64,000 bases of DNA from Ruficoccus amylovorans (GTDB lineage: Bacteria; Verrucomicrobiota; Verrucomicrobiia; Opitutales; Cerasicoccaceae): the NCBI RefSeq assembly GCF_014230085.1, contig NZ_JACHVB010000064.1, positions 62,001-126,000 on the forward strand. The letters are read 5' to 3'. The notes under the pieces were generated by a model. The model was not told the origin of the DNA and ran no database searches. It saw only the letters and a program-made list of their open reading frames with translations. Made by a program: the position numbers and the translations under genes. Positions 21,901 to 29,334 of this stretch are shown piece after piece (positions within the stretch are counted from its first letter, which is position 1; the number at the start of each line of letters is the position of its first letter).

Positions 21901-22702
21901 CCGGCTCAAGCTCGACGACATCGACGAGGACGAGGGCCTCATCGCCAAGAGCAAGGGTGAGCGCGGCGAGCCGACGGCGGAGGACTTCGCCGCCATGGAC
22001 GATACCGACTGGCCCGTGGTCGAGGCCGAGATCCGCGACTTGCGCAACCGCATCCACTCGCTGGGCGCGGTCAACCTCGTGGCCATCGAGGAGTACGCCG
22101 AGCTCAAGGAGCGCTACGACTTCCTCAACTCCCAGAGCGAAGACCTCTGGAAGTCCAAGGAGGAACTGCTCAAGGCCATCGACGAGATCAACGCGACCTC
22201 GCAAAAGATGTTCTCGGAGACCTTCGAGCAGATCCGCAAAAACTTTAAGTTCACCTTCGAAAAACTCTTCGGCGGCGGTGTGGCCGACCTCGCGCTGATC
22301 GAGGCCGAGGACATCCTCGACTCCGGCATCGAAATCACCGCCCGCCCGCCCGGCACCAAGCTCAAGACGCTCTCGCTCCTCTCCGGGGGGCAGCGCACCA
22401 TGACCGCCGTGGGCCTGCTCTTTGCGATCTACATGGTCAAGCCCAGCCCCTTCGCCGTGCTCGACGAGCTGGACGCCCCGCTCGACGACGCCAACATCGG
22501 GCGCTTTGTCGGCATCCTGAAGCAGTTCACGAAGTACTCGCAGTTTCTCGTGGTCACGCACAGCAAGCGCACGGTCTCCGCCGCCGACTCGATCTACGGC
22601 GTCACCATGCAGGAGCGCGGTGTCACCCGTCTGGTCTCGATGCGCTTCAACTCGGACACCGAGGAGGCCATCGAAGTCGAAGAGGGCGGCTCAGGCGTTT
22701 AG
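18980..22702 (+). CDS. smc: Chromosome segregation protein SMC
   Basis: The 1240-residue protein starts at MYLRELVINGFKSFADRT. Walker A GPNGCGKS is at residues 31-38. Long coiled coils flank a hinge domain (from FSAGAKAILQGKLDEVLP to FGGGPRKG). The C-terminal head carries LLSGGQRTMTAVGLLFA and the Walker B block FAVLDELDAPLDDANI. SMC forms condensin with ScpA and ScpB and compacts and separates chromosomes. The frame extends upstream through a repeat, so the family N-terminus decides the start. The TAG stop (22700-22702) is also the first three bases of a MITE-like element, so the native end may have been altered. Confidence 0.97.
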   Translation: MYLRELVINGFKSFADRTRVQLDKGVTCIVGPNGCGKSNIVDAIRWVLGEQSAKAMRGSKMQDVIFQGTDRRKPLPSCEVSLVFSDCEAELGTRFNEVEITRRVDREGGGDYFINGKRCRLKDIQNLFMDTGVGRASYSFMMQGQIDQILSSNPQERRTIFEEAAGITRYKAQRKEALNKLSLVDQNLSRVTDVIEEVGRQIGSLKRQASKALRYQRIKHRLTHLDLAWNTFQYARRKAAVADVEKKAEQLRSDVSRLSRHLDEAEGGLEGRRSERAELFTALQEAQQAVSDLRSEMENAANQADFAEVRVGDISRRIEEIEAEVDGMESQRSAIDEQAASTEQDKQMALDLMGTSDEAFRERNDAFQGLLARLRDAEQRLDEYKRDLLIREGSLTRLRSQCTTLEVDLKTFQIKHSDLSDGLYQAREQGEVLAVRRDETARVLDERERQAEEAATGVAESQSEVQRLRGEFRELQKEIQEMDRTVARQSARLTTLEDLQKRFEGFSAGAKAILQGKLDEVLPRDEFHPLTALLDIDEGHAGAIETLLGGSADAVVLRDKSRTAEVLAALEERKLGRVCLQVETPTPGYVNKELPEWLVPAHRVARGRDDSARELVSSFLDGCYLCESLAQFLDFWRERADFTFTLVATQAGELVDRRGLVFGGGPRKGQQEESFIQRVAHIKRLRADIERDNETLTQLNERAMQLQADMDAADQAVEDNRKRENEIRQELSSLKAELRAAEQSLNENASAVNRQQKQLEELEANREDAEKRLADGRASLEGAETALTEQRDKITQTESDLQHMRAERDAHQEGLAEVRLELAEKRQRLELLDRGLTEARSQARQLDERLLRRRQEADTLRVQVEELRRDSEVQRARANEIEKTLSVTAETLQAKREALNTVEAAIREAENELGGERTELREKETALNGCEVKLAEERSQTNFLAEKVRTEYEREIMYIDWKAELWAADEKFETRLKLDDIDEDEGLIAKSKGERGEPTAEDFAAMDDTDWPVVEAEIRDLRNRIHSLGAVNLVAIEEYAELKERYDFLNSQSEDLWKSKEELLKAIDEINATSQKMFSETFEQIRKNFKFTFEKLFGGGVADLALIEAEDILDSGIEITARPPGTKLKTLSLLSGGQRTMTAVGLLFAIYMVKPSPFAVLDELDAPLDDANIGRFVGILKQFTKYSQFLVVTHSKRTVSAADSIYGVTMQERGVTRLVSMRFNSDTEEAIEVEEGGSGV

Positions 22703-22856
22703 AGCGGTTTAAATAAAGTCGTAGCCCCACAAAAAGGCCGAATGGCTAAATAGTTAAATGGCTAATTGTTGTTTTCTACGTTCCGCATCCAACAATTAAC
22801 AATTGGCCATTTAACCATTTAACGATGGTGGCTACAGTATTTCTTAAACCGCTCTA
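22700..22856. mobile_element. MITE-like element 1, TA-bounded (family B)
   Basis: This 157 bp non-coding element has imperfect terminal inverted repeats (TAGAGCGGTTTAAATAAAG at the left; reverse complement of the right end TAGAGCGGTTTAAGAAATAC). Both ends carry TA. The core has an internal inverted repeat, AATGGCTAAAT...GCTAATTGTTG and CAATTAACAATTGGCCATTT. A second copy in reverse orientation lies at 53484-53606. Its first TAG is the smc stop codon and its last TA is the target of the adjoining IS630-type element. Confidence 0.82.
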
Positions 22857-24013
22857 GTGTGGTGAGTCTAAAGTTTTCGTCATAATAATATTGATATTTT
22901 CTATGATTACGTCATTTATTTATTAATGACACGTCCAGGCCGTCCGGCCACGCCCATAACCTTGTCTTTAGAAGAGCAATCGGCCCTTGAAGGGCTGGTT
23001 CGTAAGCGTAATGCACCGGCGCAGGAGGTTCAGCGAGCCAAGATGGTCTTGCTGGCTTCGCAGGGGCTGAGCAACCGGAGCATTGCCGCGGAGTTGTCCG
23101 TCAAGGCGCACACGGTGGGTTACTGGCGCAATCGTTTTGCCGCCGGGCGGTTGCCCTCATTGAGCGAAGCGCCGCGCAGTGGCCGCCCCCGTACGATTAG
23201 CGATGAGCAGGTGGCCGAAGTGGTGCGTCTGACTTTGGAGCAAAAGCCGGAGTGTTCCACCCACTGGAGCACCCGAACGATGGCTCAGCGCATGGGCCTG
23301 TCCCAAACGAGGATCAGCAACATCTGGCGTGCCTTTCAGTTGCAACCGCATCGCACTGAGAGCTTCACGCTCTCGAAGGACCCTTACTTCGTGGACAAGG
23401 TGCGCGACGTGGTGGGCCTGTACATGAGCCCGCCGGACAACGCCCTGGTCTTTTGCGTGGATGAAAAGAGCCAGATACAGGCCCTGGAGCGCAGCCAGCC
23501 GGTTCTGCCTCTGCGTCCGGGCGCGCCCGAGCGGCAGACCCACGATTATTACCGCCATGGCACCACCTCGCTCTTTGCCGCTCTTGACGTGGCTACCGGA
23601 GAGGTCATCAGCAGCCTCAAGCCACGTCATCGCAGCCGCGAGTTCCTCAGCTTTTTGCGCCAGATCGAACGCACCGTGCCCGAGGGGTTAGACATTCACA
23701 TCGTTCTGGACAACTACGCCACTCACAAGACCGACACCGTCAACCAGTGGCTCAGCAAGCGTCCTCACTGGCACCTGCATTTTATCCCCACGCACTCCAG
23801 TTGGCTCAACCAAGTCGAACGCTTCTTCGCCCTCATCACCACCCGGGCCATCCGGCGAGGCTCCTTCGCAGCACTCGAGCAACTCAAGCAGGCCATCAAC
23901 GACTATATCGACCTCCACAACCAAAATCCAAAGCCATTCGTTTGGACCGCTTCCGCCGATGCCATACTCGGGAAGGTCGCTCAATTATGCCGAAAACTTT
24001 AGACTCACCACAC
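22857..24013 (+). mobile_element. IS630-type insertion sequence, complete
   Basis: The 1157 bp element has perfect 23-bp terminal inverted repeats (left 22857-22879 starting GTGTGGTGAGTCTAAAG; right 23991-24013). It is flanked on both sides by TA, the duplicated target of the IS630/Tc1-mariner group. It carries one intact transposase gene that ends inside the right repeat. The perfect repeats and open frame suggest a recent insertion. It sits against the right end of the MITE-like element 1. Confidence 0.96.
22926..24002 (+). CDS. IS630 family transposase
   Basis: This 358-residue DDE transposase has an N-terminal helix-turn-helix part ([20 protein letters not shown] at about residues 51-70 and a second HTH near [15 protein letters not shown]). 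The DDE catalytic core follows, with [12 protein letters not shown] (first Asp), [12 protein letters not shown] (second Asp) and [12 protein letters not shown] (Glu). The [11 protein letters not shown] and HSSWLNQVE phrases are diagnostic of IS630. The gene is full length and uninterrupted, so the element is potentially active and could mobilise the related TA-bounded elements next to it. Confidence 0.97.
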   Translation: MTRPGRPATPITLSLEEQSALEGLVRKRNAPAQEVQRAKMVLLASQGLSNRSIAAELSVKAHTVGYWRNRFAAGRLPSLSEAPRSGRPRTISDEQVAEVVRLTLEQKPECSTHWSTRTMAQRMGLSQTRISNIWRAFQLQPHRTESFTLSKDPYFVDKVRDVVGLYMSPPDNALVFCVDEKSQIQALERSQPVLPLRPGAPERQTHDYYRHGTTSLFAALDVATGEVISSLKPRHRSREFLSFLRQIERTVPEGLDIHIVLDNYATHKTDTVNQWLSKRPHWHLHFIPTHSSWLNQVERFFALITTRAIRRGSFAALEQLKQAINDYIDLHNQNPKPFVWTASADAILGKVAQLCRKL

Positions 24014-24221
24014 TAGTGTGCTGTGAGCTAAGTTCCTCGCATAAGTTTTGGGGTGCAACCCAGTTTGGATGTTCCTCAGGGATTGTTGCTTTTAGCCAAG
24101 CTAAAAGCAACAATCCCTGACGCGATGCGGCAGCATCGAAAGTGCAGGCTATGCCTGCTGCGGGGCTTGGGGGCGCATAGCCCCCAAAAAATATGCAGCA
24201 AACTTCGGTAACCGCACACTA
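24014..24221. mobile_element. MITE-like element 2, TA-bounded
   Basis: This 208 bp non-coding element runs from TAGTGTGCTGTGAGC to CGGTAACCGCACACTA; the ends are short imperfect inverted repeats (TAGTGTGC(T/G)G). It contains a perfect 21-bp stem with a three-base loop at 24076-24120 and further hairpins (CGATGC...GCATCG at 24123-24138, GCAGGC...GCCTGC at 24144-24158, GGGGGC...GCCCCC at 24170-24186). It starts at the TA shared with the right end of the IS630-type element. Confidence 0.78.
24076..24120. repeat. Perfect 21-bp hairpin inside MITE-like element 2
   Basis: TCAGGGATTGTTGCTTTTAG-C (24076-24096) pairs with its exact reverse complement at 24100-24120 around a CAA loop. No T-run follows on either strand, so it is unlikely to be a classic terminator. 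A stem this perfect suggests recent formation or constraint on the structure. Confidence 0.9.
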
Positions 24222-24371
24222 GTGTCGTGTTAGCTAAGTTCTTAACAAATGTTAATGGCCACAAAAAGGCACAAGAAGCACAAAAAACTTCGTGGATACA
24301 GAGGTCGCTCTGCGTCTTTGCGCCTCTGCGGTGAAAATATTTTTATCAGGAACTAAGCTAACGGGACACTA
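24220..24371. mobile_element. MITE-like element 3, TA-bounded, with family A arms inside
   Basis: This 152 bp element has terminal inverted repeats TAGTGTCGTGTTAGCTAAGT (left) and, reverse-complemented on the right, TAGTGTCCCGTTAGCTTAGT. It shares its left TA with element 2. Inside are a degenerate family A left arm (about 24258-24284, CCACAAAAAGGCACAAGAAG) and a good right arm (24307-24336, CTCTGCGTCTTTGCGCCTCT). The right TA at 24370-24371 overlaps the stop codon of the PEP-CTERM gene on the minus strand. Confidence 0.8.
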
Positions 24372-25001
24372 GCAGAGCGTGCTCCGTGCCAAGCGGCGGT
24401 ATCGGTAGCCGCCAAGGACGAGCAGGCCCGCCAACCCGCCGAGCCAGGTGGTGATGGCGGGTTCGGGGATGGCTGAGCCGACGGCGTAATTCACCGTGAA
24501 AACAATATCCGCGTCGATGTTCTCAAAGGTGATCTGGCCGGAACTGTCGGGGGCCACGCCAATCTGCTCGAAGGAGTAGTTGATGGTGAAGGCACCGTCC
24601 CAGATGACGGCTAACAGCGAGTCGAAGTACTCGACGCTGTAAAAGGTCAGCTTGCCAAAGGAGGCGTCGAATCCGCCGATGCCGGTCAGGTCTTCGGGAG
24701 TGAAGCCGCTGATCGGGTTCCAGGGGATGCCCTCGACCAGAAAGTCCTCGTACTCCCCGTAGTGATACGCCCCGGAGGGCACGACGACGGCGATGGCGTT
24801 GGTCAGGTTCGCTCCGGCGGAGCCGGTGGTCCATGTCGATGCGCCCAGGTCCAGGGTATCGGTGCCGCTGAAGGTGATTCTGGTTTCGTTGGCCGAGAGC
24901 GCCTCGAAACTGATCAGTAACTGCGCGCGCGCGCAGGCGAGAGAGGCCAGCAGCGTCAGCAGGCTGACACCGGTGGTGGTCCAGATGGAGTTCGGTTTCA
25001 C
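24369..25001 (-). CDS. PEP-CTERM sorting domain protein
   Basis: The 210-residue protein has a signal peptide (WTTTGVSLLTLLASLACARA), a beta-rich extracellular domain with no recognised family, and a C-terminal PEP-CTERM tail: IPEPA followed by a hydrophobic segment WLGGLAGLLVLGG and the basic end YRYRRLAR. Such proteins are cut and sorted by exosortase at the cell envelope; no exosortase gene is in the window. The last residues STLC and the TAG stop abut a mobile element end, so the original C-terminus may have differed by a few residues. Confidence 0.85.
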   Translation of the reverse strand: MKPNSIWTTTGVSLLTLLASLACARAQLLISFEALSANETRITFSGTDTLDLGASTWTTGSAGANLTNAIAVVVPSGAYHYGEYEDFLVEGIPWNPISGFTPEDLTGIGGFDASFGKLTFYSVEYFDSLLAVIWDGAFTINYSFEQIGVAPDSSGQITFENIDADIVFTVNYAVGSAIPEPAITTWLGGLAGLLVLGGYRYRRLARSTLC

Positions 25002-25306
25002 GGTTGTGGGGAGTCGGTGGTGAGGGTGGAGAGAGGATATTCGAAAGCAGTTTTCGCGCCATCAGGTCTCGGAATCAGGTGGATTTCTCCCCCACCGAAT
25101 GAGGGCTTCGAGGGCTCCTGTACGGGTTGAAATTTCTGTTCGCTGTATCTGTTTTGGTGGGTGCTGATGTGCTAGACTGGGCGGGTCGGGAGTCATCGGT
25201 ATGGTGTCCTGAGGTCCGGGGACGGGACCCCTCCCCGGAGGCGTCGTATTCTTTTCTTCCTAGACAAGTCATGAGCGGAGGACTATCTGTCACTCTTTTT
25301 CGAGCA
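25002..25306. other. Divergent gap before the aminotransferase gene
   Basis: This 305-base gap has no supported gene. It contains a hairpin TCCGGGG...CCCCGGA at about 25216-25240 upstream of ilvE, without a T-run. Promoters for both flanking genes should lie here, but no convincing -35/-10 pair was found. The ilvE frame is open back to 25127; that part lacks similarity to the family and is treated as leader. Confidence 0.4.
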
Positions 25307-26173
25307 ATGAAGATCTACATCAATGGCAAGTTTTACGGCCGGGACGAGGCAAAGGTTTCGGTTTTCGATCATGGCTTCCTCTATGGGGACGGTATTTTCG
25401 AAGGCATCCGCGTATACGGCAGTAACGTCTTCGAGCTCGACGAACACCTGAAGCGGCTGGAGTACTCGGCCAAGGCGATCATGCTGGAAATGCCCTGGAC
25501 CCGCCAGGAAGTTTCCGACGCGGTCTGTGAAACCTGCCGCCAGAGCGGCGTGACCGACGGCTATATCCGGCTCATCGTCACCCGCGGCGCCGGTGCTCTG
25601 GGCCTCTCGCCCAAGACCTGCCACGATCCGCAGCTCATCATTATTGCCGACCAGATCCAGCTCTACGCGCCGGAAGTTTACGAGAACGGCCTCAAAATCA
25701 TCACCTCGGCCACGCGCCGCAACAGCCCGGCTGCCCTGCCGCCGATGGTCAAGAGCCTGAACTACCTGAACAATATCCTGGCCAAGATCGAGGCGAGCAA
25801 CCTCGGCTACCAGGAGGCGATCATGCTCAACAACGAGGGCTACGTCGCCGAGTGCACCGGAGACAACATTTTCGTCCTCCAGGGGGGCAAGCTCTACACC
25901 CCGCCGGTTTCCTCCGGCTCGCTGACCGGGATCACCCGGCAGGTGGTGGTGAACATCGCCGCCGAATTGGGGGTCCCGCTGGTGGAAACCGCGCTCACCC
26001 GCTACGACCTGTGGGTGGCCGAGGAAATGTTCCTCACGGGTTCGGCGGCCGAGATCATCGGCGTGGTCGAAGTCGATCACCGCAAGATCAGCAACGGCAA
26101 GCCCGGCCCCGTGACCGGCAAGTTCCTGCAAGCCTTCCGCGAACGCGTCACCCGCGACGGGACCAAGCTCTAA
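25307..26173 (+). CDS. ilvE: Branched-chain amino acid aminotransferase (class IV)
   Basis: This 288-residue PLP enzyme of fold type IV starts at MKIYINGKFYGRDEAKVSV. The family motifs FDHGFLYGDGIFEGIRVY, the PLP lysine in MVKSLNYLNN and the C-terminal EEMFLTGSAAEIIGVVEVD are present. The length matches the short IlvE group. It most likely transfers the amino group in Ile, Leu and Val synthesis; D-amino acid transaminase or aminodeoxychorismate lyase activity is possible within this fold and cannot be excluded by sequence alone. leuB at 41218 belongs to the same pathway. Confidence 0.88.
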   Translation: MKIYINGKFYGRDEAKVSVFDHGFLYGDGIFEGIRVYGSNVFELDEHLKRLEYSAKAIMLEMPWTRQEVSDAVCETCRQSGVTDGYIRLIVTRGAGALGLSPKTCHDPQLIIIADQIQLYAPEVYENGLKIITSATRRNSPAALPPMVKSLNYLNNILAKIEASNLGYQEAIMLNNEGYVAECTGDNIFVLQGGKLYTPPVSSGSLTGITRQVVVNIAAELGVPLVETALTRYDLWVAEEMFLTGSAAEIIGVVEVDHRKISNGKPGPVTGKFLQAFRERVTRDGTKL

Positions 26174-26216
26174 GGGCACCCCGGCATTTGGATTGCGGGC
26201 TTATGTCACCCGCTAC

Positions 26217-26372
26217 CTGATTATACCGATTCTCTCCGGGTTTGAAGGTTACCGTTCTGGCGAAGGAACGAAGTTCAGTCCTAAAAGTTTTTCAGGGAGA
26301 GCGCGAAAGGGTGTTTTTTTCAAAAAAACACCCTTTCGTATAACCCTTAAAGCTGCTTAGAACTGATATCAG
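26217..26372 (+). repeat. Family C element, copy 2 (best-defined ends)
   Basis: This element of about 156 bp has inverted ends CTGATTATACCGATTCTC (left) and, reverse-complemented on the right, CTGATATCAGTTCTAAG. It contains GAAGGAACGAAGTTC, GGGAGAGCGCGAAAGGG and the central hairpin GAAAGGGTG...CACCCTTTC. It lies between the ilvE stop and the convergent gene at 26369, whose TGA stop falls inside the right end of the repeat. Confidence 0.82.
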
Positions 26373-27067
26373 TCGTTGTCGGCGCCGCGGCGTTCTTCCT
26401 CGCGGCAGTCGTTCATGACGCGCAGCCAGACTTCGCGCAGGTCGAAGAGCGTGCGGGTGGTCTCAGCCTGGAAGAGGTTGAGGATGCGCAGGTTCTTGAT
26501 CGAGAGTTTCTGGAGGAGGGAGAGGCTGTGGTTGATGGCCGAGAGCGAGTTTTTCAGGTGGCAGACGGTCAGGTTGAAATCGCCCATGTCGAGGGCGTTG
26601 ATGGCCATGACCGCGTTGAGTTCGCCCGCGTGCAGGCTGGCCGAGAACCGGCCGACCTCGACCGGGTTGATCGAGCGCTGGTTCTGGAGCGTGAACATCT
26701 CCCAGCACTTGAACAGGTGCTGGTAAAGACCGTGAGTGACGATGTAGACCGGGTGTTTGTGGATCGTGTACGGATCCAGATCGCTCTCGCCTTCGCGGCG
26801 GGGGCGTTCGCTGTCGTCGTCGTCGGAAAATGAGTTGTCTTCCGCCGAATCGCCGGGGGACCATTCCTCGTTGTCCCATCCCATGATCCGGGCGATGGCG
26901 TCGAGGTGGTCTGGCTCGTGTTTGAGTTTGTGGTAGTGGTTGAGGAATTCTGAAATCTCGCGTTCGTTATCCCTCAGGTACCGCTGCCAATCGTACTCAT
27001 TCCAGGCCAAGTCCTCATTCTGATCCCAATCTCCGTCTGAATAGTTTTCGAAATCGAATCCGCTCAT
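26369..27067 (-). CDS. Hypothetical acidic protein
   Basis: No family is recognised for this 232-residue protein. The N-terminal 90 residues are very acidic and rich in Trp and Asp (MSGFDFENYSDGDWDQNEDL), with an Asp run (FSDDDDSERP) near residue 80. The C-terminal 130 residues look all-helical (YIVTHGLYQHLFKCWEMFTL and LNAVMAINALDMGDFNLTVC), like a four-helix bundle. No signal peptide or membrane segment is seen, so it is probably cytoplasmic. Its stop codon lies in a family C repeat end. Confidence 0.65.
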   Translation of the reverse strand: MSGFDFENYSDGDWDQNEDLAWNEYDWQRYLRDNEREISEFLNHYHKLKHEPDHLDAIARIMGWDNEEWSPGDSAEDNSFSDDDDSERPRREGESDLDPYTIHKHPVYIVTHGLYQHLFKCWEMFTLQNQRSINPVEVGRFSASLHAGELNAVMAINALDMGDFNLTVCHLKNSLSAINHSLSLLQKLSIKNLRILNLFQAETTRTLFDLREVWLRVMNDCREEERRGADND

Positions 27068-27313
27068 GTGGCGTGCCTGGGTTGGCGGTTAATGCTTGAG
27101 TGTAATGTTTCCCAGCCTTCGGTTTTTTTCAATCCCGAATTGAGAGTAAGTTATATCGTACTCTATTCCAGCAGGTAAGGGGCCAACTTTTTCCAAAATC
27201 GGCTCGCGAAAACGGGTGGATTTCTGCTTTTGTGGAGGTACCCCGAAAAAGCGCCCCAATGGTGGGTACGTCCCGTTGCCCGCCCGGCTTCTGCCTGTGT
27301 TGGTAAACGCCAC

Positions 27314-27350
27314 AACTCTCAAACTCTTAAACTTTCAAACTCTCAAACTT
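27314..27350. repeat. CTCTCAAACT-type short repeat
   Basis: The sequence is a run of related units (CTCTCAAACTCTTAAACTTT, then CAAACTCTCAAACTTTT) just before the acylphosphatase start. It matches the right arm of the inverted repeat at 17935-18031. Confidence 0.6.
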
Positions 27351-27356
27351 TTCCGC

Positions 27357-27638
27357 ATGTCGCAGACCGTATTCGCCGCCGATGTCCACTTCTCCGGCCA
27401 TGTGCAGGGGGTGGGGTTCCGCTACACGACGCTTCAGGTGGCCAAGGAGTTCGCCGTGGTCGGCGAGGTGAAGAACCTCTCCGACGGGCGCGTGTACTTG
27501 CGGGCCGAGGGCGAGCGGGCCGAAGTCGAGGCCTTCGTGGAGGAGGTTGGCCGGGCGCTGCGCTCCTACATCCGAGAAACCGAGGTGAAAACGGAAACTT
27601 GCAATTCGCGCTATCGCGGCTTTACTATCAGTCGTTAA
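27357..27638 (+). CDS. acyP: Acylphosphatase
   Basis: This 93-residue enzyme hydrolyses acyl phosphates. The signature HVQGVGFRYTT gives the phosphate-binding Arg (GFR), and KNLSDGRVYL gives the catalytic Asn. ATG 27357 gives a normal N-terminus; the longer frame upstream runs through a simple repeat. Its TAA overlaps the ATG of the ABC ATPase gene (TAATG), so it is the first gene of a four-gene operon. A physical role in the transporter is not implied. Confidence 0.93.
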   Translation: MSQTVFAADVHFSGHVQGVGFRYTTLQVAKEFAVVGEVKNLSDGRVYLRAEGERAEVEAFVEEVGRALRSYIRETEVKTETCNSRYRGFTISR

Positions 27639-28492
27639 TGGAAGCCCCTGCCATCCGTATCCATGATCTCGTCAAGGATTTCCGCATCGGCCTGCGTGGC
27701 TGGAAGCTGCGGGCCGTGGACGATGTTTCTCTCGACATTCACGATAACGAGGTTTTCGGCCTGCTCGGTCCCAATGGCTGCGGCAAGAGCACGACCATGA
27801 AGGTCGTCCTCGGCTTGCTGGAGCCGACTTCCGGCGGCTGCGAGATCTACGGCGTCCCCAGCCATCAGGTGAAGTCCCGGCTCAACGTCGGCTTTTTGCC
27901 CGAAGCGCCGTACTTTTACCGTTACCTGACCGGGCGCGAGCTGCTGAAGTTCTATGCCAAGGTGTGCAGCGTTGAGCCGGGCAAGATCAAGCAGCGGATC
28001 AAGGACGTACTCGATATGGTGGGGCTGACCGAGGCGGCGGACCGCCGGGTGGGCACCTACTCCAAGGGCATGCTCCAGCGCATCGGGATCGCCCAGGCCA
28101 TCGTCCATGACCCCAAGCTCATCATCCTTGATGAGCCGACGGCGGGCGTGGACCCCATCGGTTCGGCCGCTATCGCCGACCTCATCCGCGAGCTCAAGAA
28201 GCAGGGCAAGACGATTATGCTCTGCTCGCACCTGCTGGCGCAGGTCGAGGGCGTCTGCGACCGCGTGGCGATCATGGACCGGGGCAAGGTCGTGCTGGAA
28301 GGCGAAGTGGACGACCTGCTGAGCAAGCACGACCAGCAATCGCTGCTGGTAAACAATTTTCCCGAGGCCGCCCGGGCCGAGGTCGAGGCCGTGCTGGCCA
28401 GGCACGGCTCCAAGCTGGTCGGGGTGGACACGCCGCGCATCAGCCTGGACGACCTTTTCCTCAAACACACCGGCAAGGGAGGCAAGTCATGA
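27638..28492 (+). CDS. ABC transporter ATP-binding protein
   Basis: The 284-residue ATPase has Walker A GPNGCGKST at residues 44-52, a signature region YSKGMLQRIGIAQA (the LSGGQ loop here reads YSKGM, as in many ABC-2 type exporters), Walker B LIILDEPTAGVDP and the H-loop CSHLLAQVE. It resembles the NatA/CcmA-like group that works with ABC-2 permeases. It overlaps the permease gene by four bases (ATGA). The substrate is unknown. Confidence 0.92.
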   Translation: MEAPAIRIHDLVKDFRIGLRGWKLRAVDDVSLDIHDNEVFGLLGPNGCGKSTTMKVVLGLLEPTSGGCEIYGVPSHQVKSRLNVGFLPEAPYFYRYLTGRELLKFYAKVCSVEPGKIKQRIKDVLDMVGLTEAADRRVGTYSKGMLQRIGIAQAIVHDPKLIILDEPTAGVDPIGSAAIADLIRELKKQGKTIMLCSHLLAQVEGVCDRVAIMDRGKVVLEGEVDDLLSKHDQQSLLVNNFPEAARAEVEAVLARHGSKLVGVDTPRISLDDLFLKHTGKGGKS

Positions 28493-29331
28493 GCGGATCC
28501 TGTCACCGTATCCTCACCATCGGACGCAACACCTTTCTGGATGCCGTCCGGCAGAAGTTTTTTAACGCGCTGGTCATCCTGTCGGTGGCGCTGATTGTCA
28601 GCTCGCGCTTTTTCCGGCAGTTCGACTTTGGCAGCGGCGAGCTGAAGTTCATCGCGGACTTCGGGCTGGGGGCGATCCTGCTCTTTGGCTCGATCCTGGC
28701 CGTGGTTGCCACCGCGCAGCTCTTTTACAGCGAGATCGAGAACCGCACGGCCCTGACCATCCTGGCCAAGCCGGTGTACCGCTGGGAGTTTCTGGCCGGA
28801 AAGTTCCTCGGCGTGTTCCTGCTGCTGCTGGTCTTTACCGCGCTGATGTCGGGCATCCTCGGCGTCATGCTCTACTGGCGCGAGAGTGCGCTCATGGAGC
28901 GTTTCGGGGACCAGTTTGAGGACGGGCACCGCCTGGTCAGCTACGGCGGGCTCTTCGGCTTCGCCGTTCTCCAGTGGCTCAAGCTCGGGGTGCTCTGCGC
29001 GGTCACGCTGTTCGTTTCCAGCTTTTCCAATACCAACCTGTACTCGGTGGTCGTGTCGTTCTTCGTCATGATTATCTGCCAGCTTCAGTACATCGCTCGC
29101 GACAGTTGGGAAAACATCGGCAACCCGGTGCTCAAGGGCCTCGTCTGGGCGTTGAGCCTGCTGTTCCCGAATTTCCAGATGTTCAACGTGGGCGACGTGA
29201 TGCTCTTTCCGCACGACGCCACGGAGCAACTCGGAGCGTTCACGCCCTGGGCCATCGGGGGCTACGGGCTCGTCTATATCGTCGTTTTCATCGGACTGGC
29301 CGTGTACGCCTTCCGCCGCCGGGAAATCTAA
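28489..29331 (+). CDS. ABC-2 type transporter permease
   Basis: The 280-residue protein has about six membrane segments and the ABC-2/NosY-like phrase NRTALTILAKPVYRWEFLAGKFLGV. That phrase is typical of GldA/NosY-like permeases in which the first cytoplasmic loop contacts the ATPase. It is translationally coupled to the ATPase upstream, and the TPR-like gene follows three bases after its stop. The substrate cannot be predicted. Confidence 0.9.
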   Translation: MSGSCHRILTIGRNTFLDAVRQKFFNALVILSVALIVSSRFFRQFDFGSGELKFIADFGLGAILLFGSILAVVATAQLFYSEIENRTALTILAKPVYRWEFLAGKFLGVFLLLLVFTALMSGILGVMLYWRESALMERFGDQFEDGHRLVSYGGLFGFAVLQWLKLGVLCAVTLFVSSFSNTNLYSVVVSFFVMIICQLQYIARDSWENIGNPVLKGLVWALSLLFPNFQMFNVGDVMLFPHDATEQLGAFTPWAIGGYGLVYIVVFIGLAVYAFRRREI

Positions 29332-29334
29332 GTC

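Noticed and set aside
25127-25306. 60-residue N-terminal extension of the aminotransferase
   Set aside because: The extension is unlike the family N-terminus and lies in a gap with hairpins; ATG 25307 fits the family start.
27089-27322. 77-residue minus-strand frame between the acidic protein gene and the acylphosphatase
   Set aside because: There is no ribosome binding site, no recognisable domain, and it starts within sequence upstream of a divergent gene; it was not accepted as a gene.
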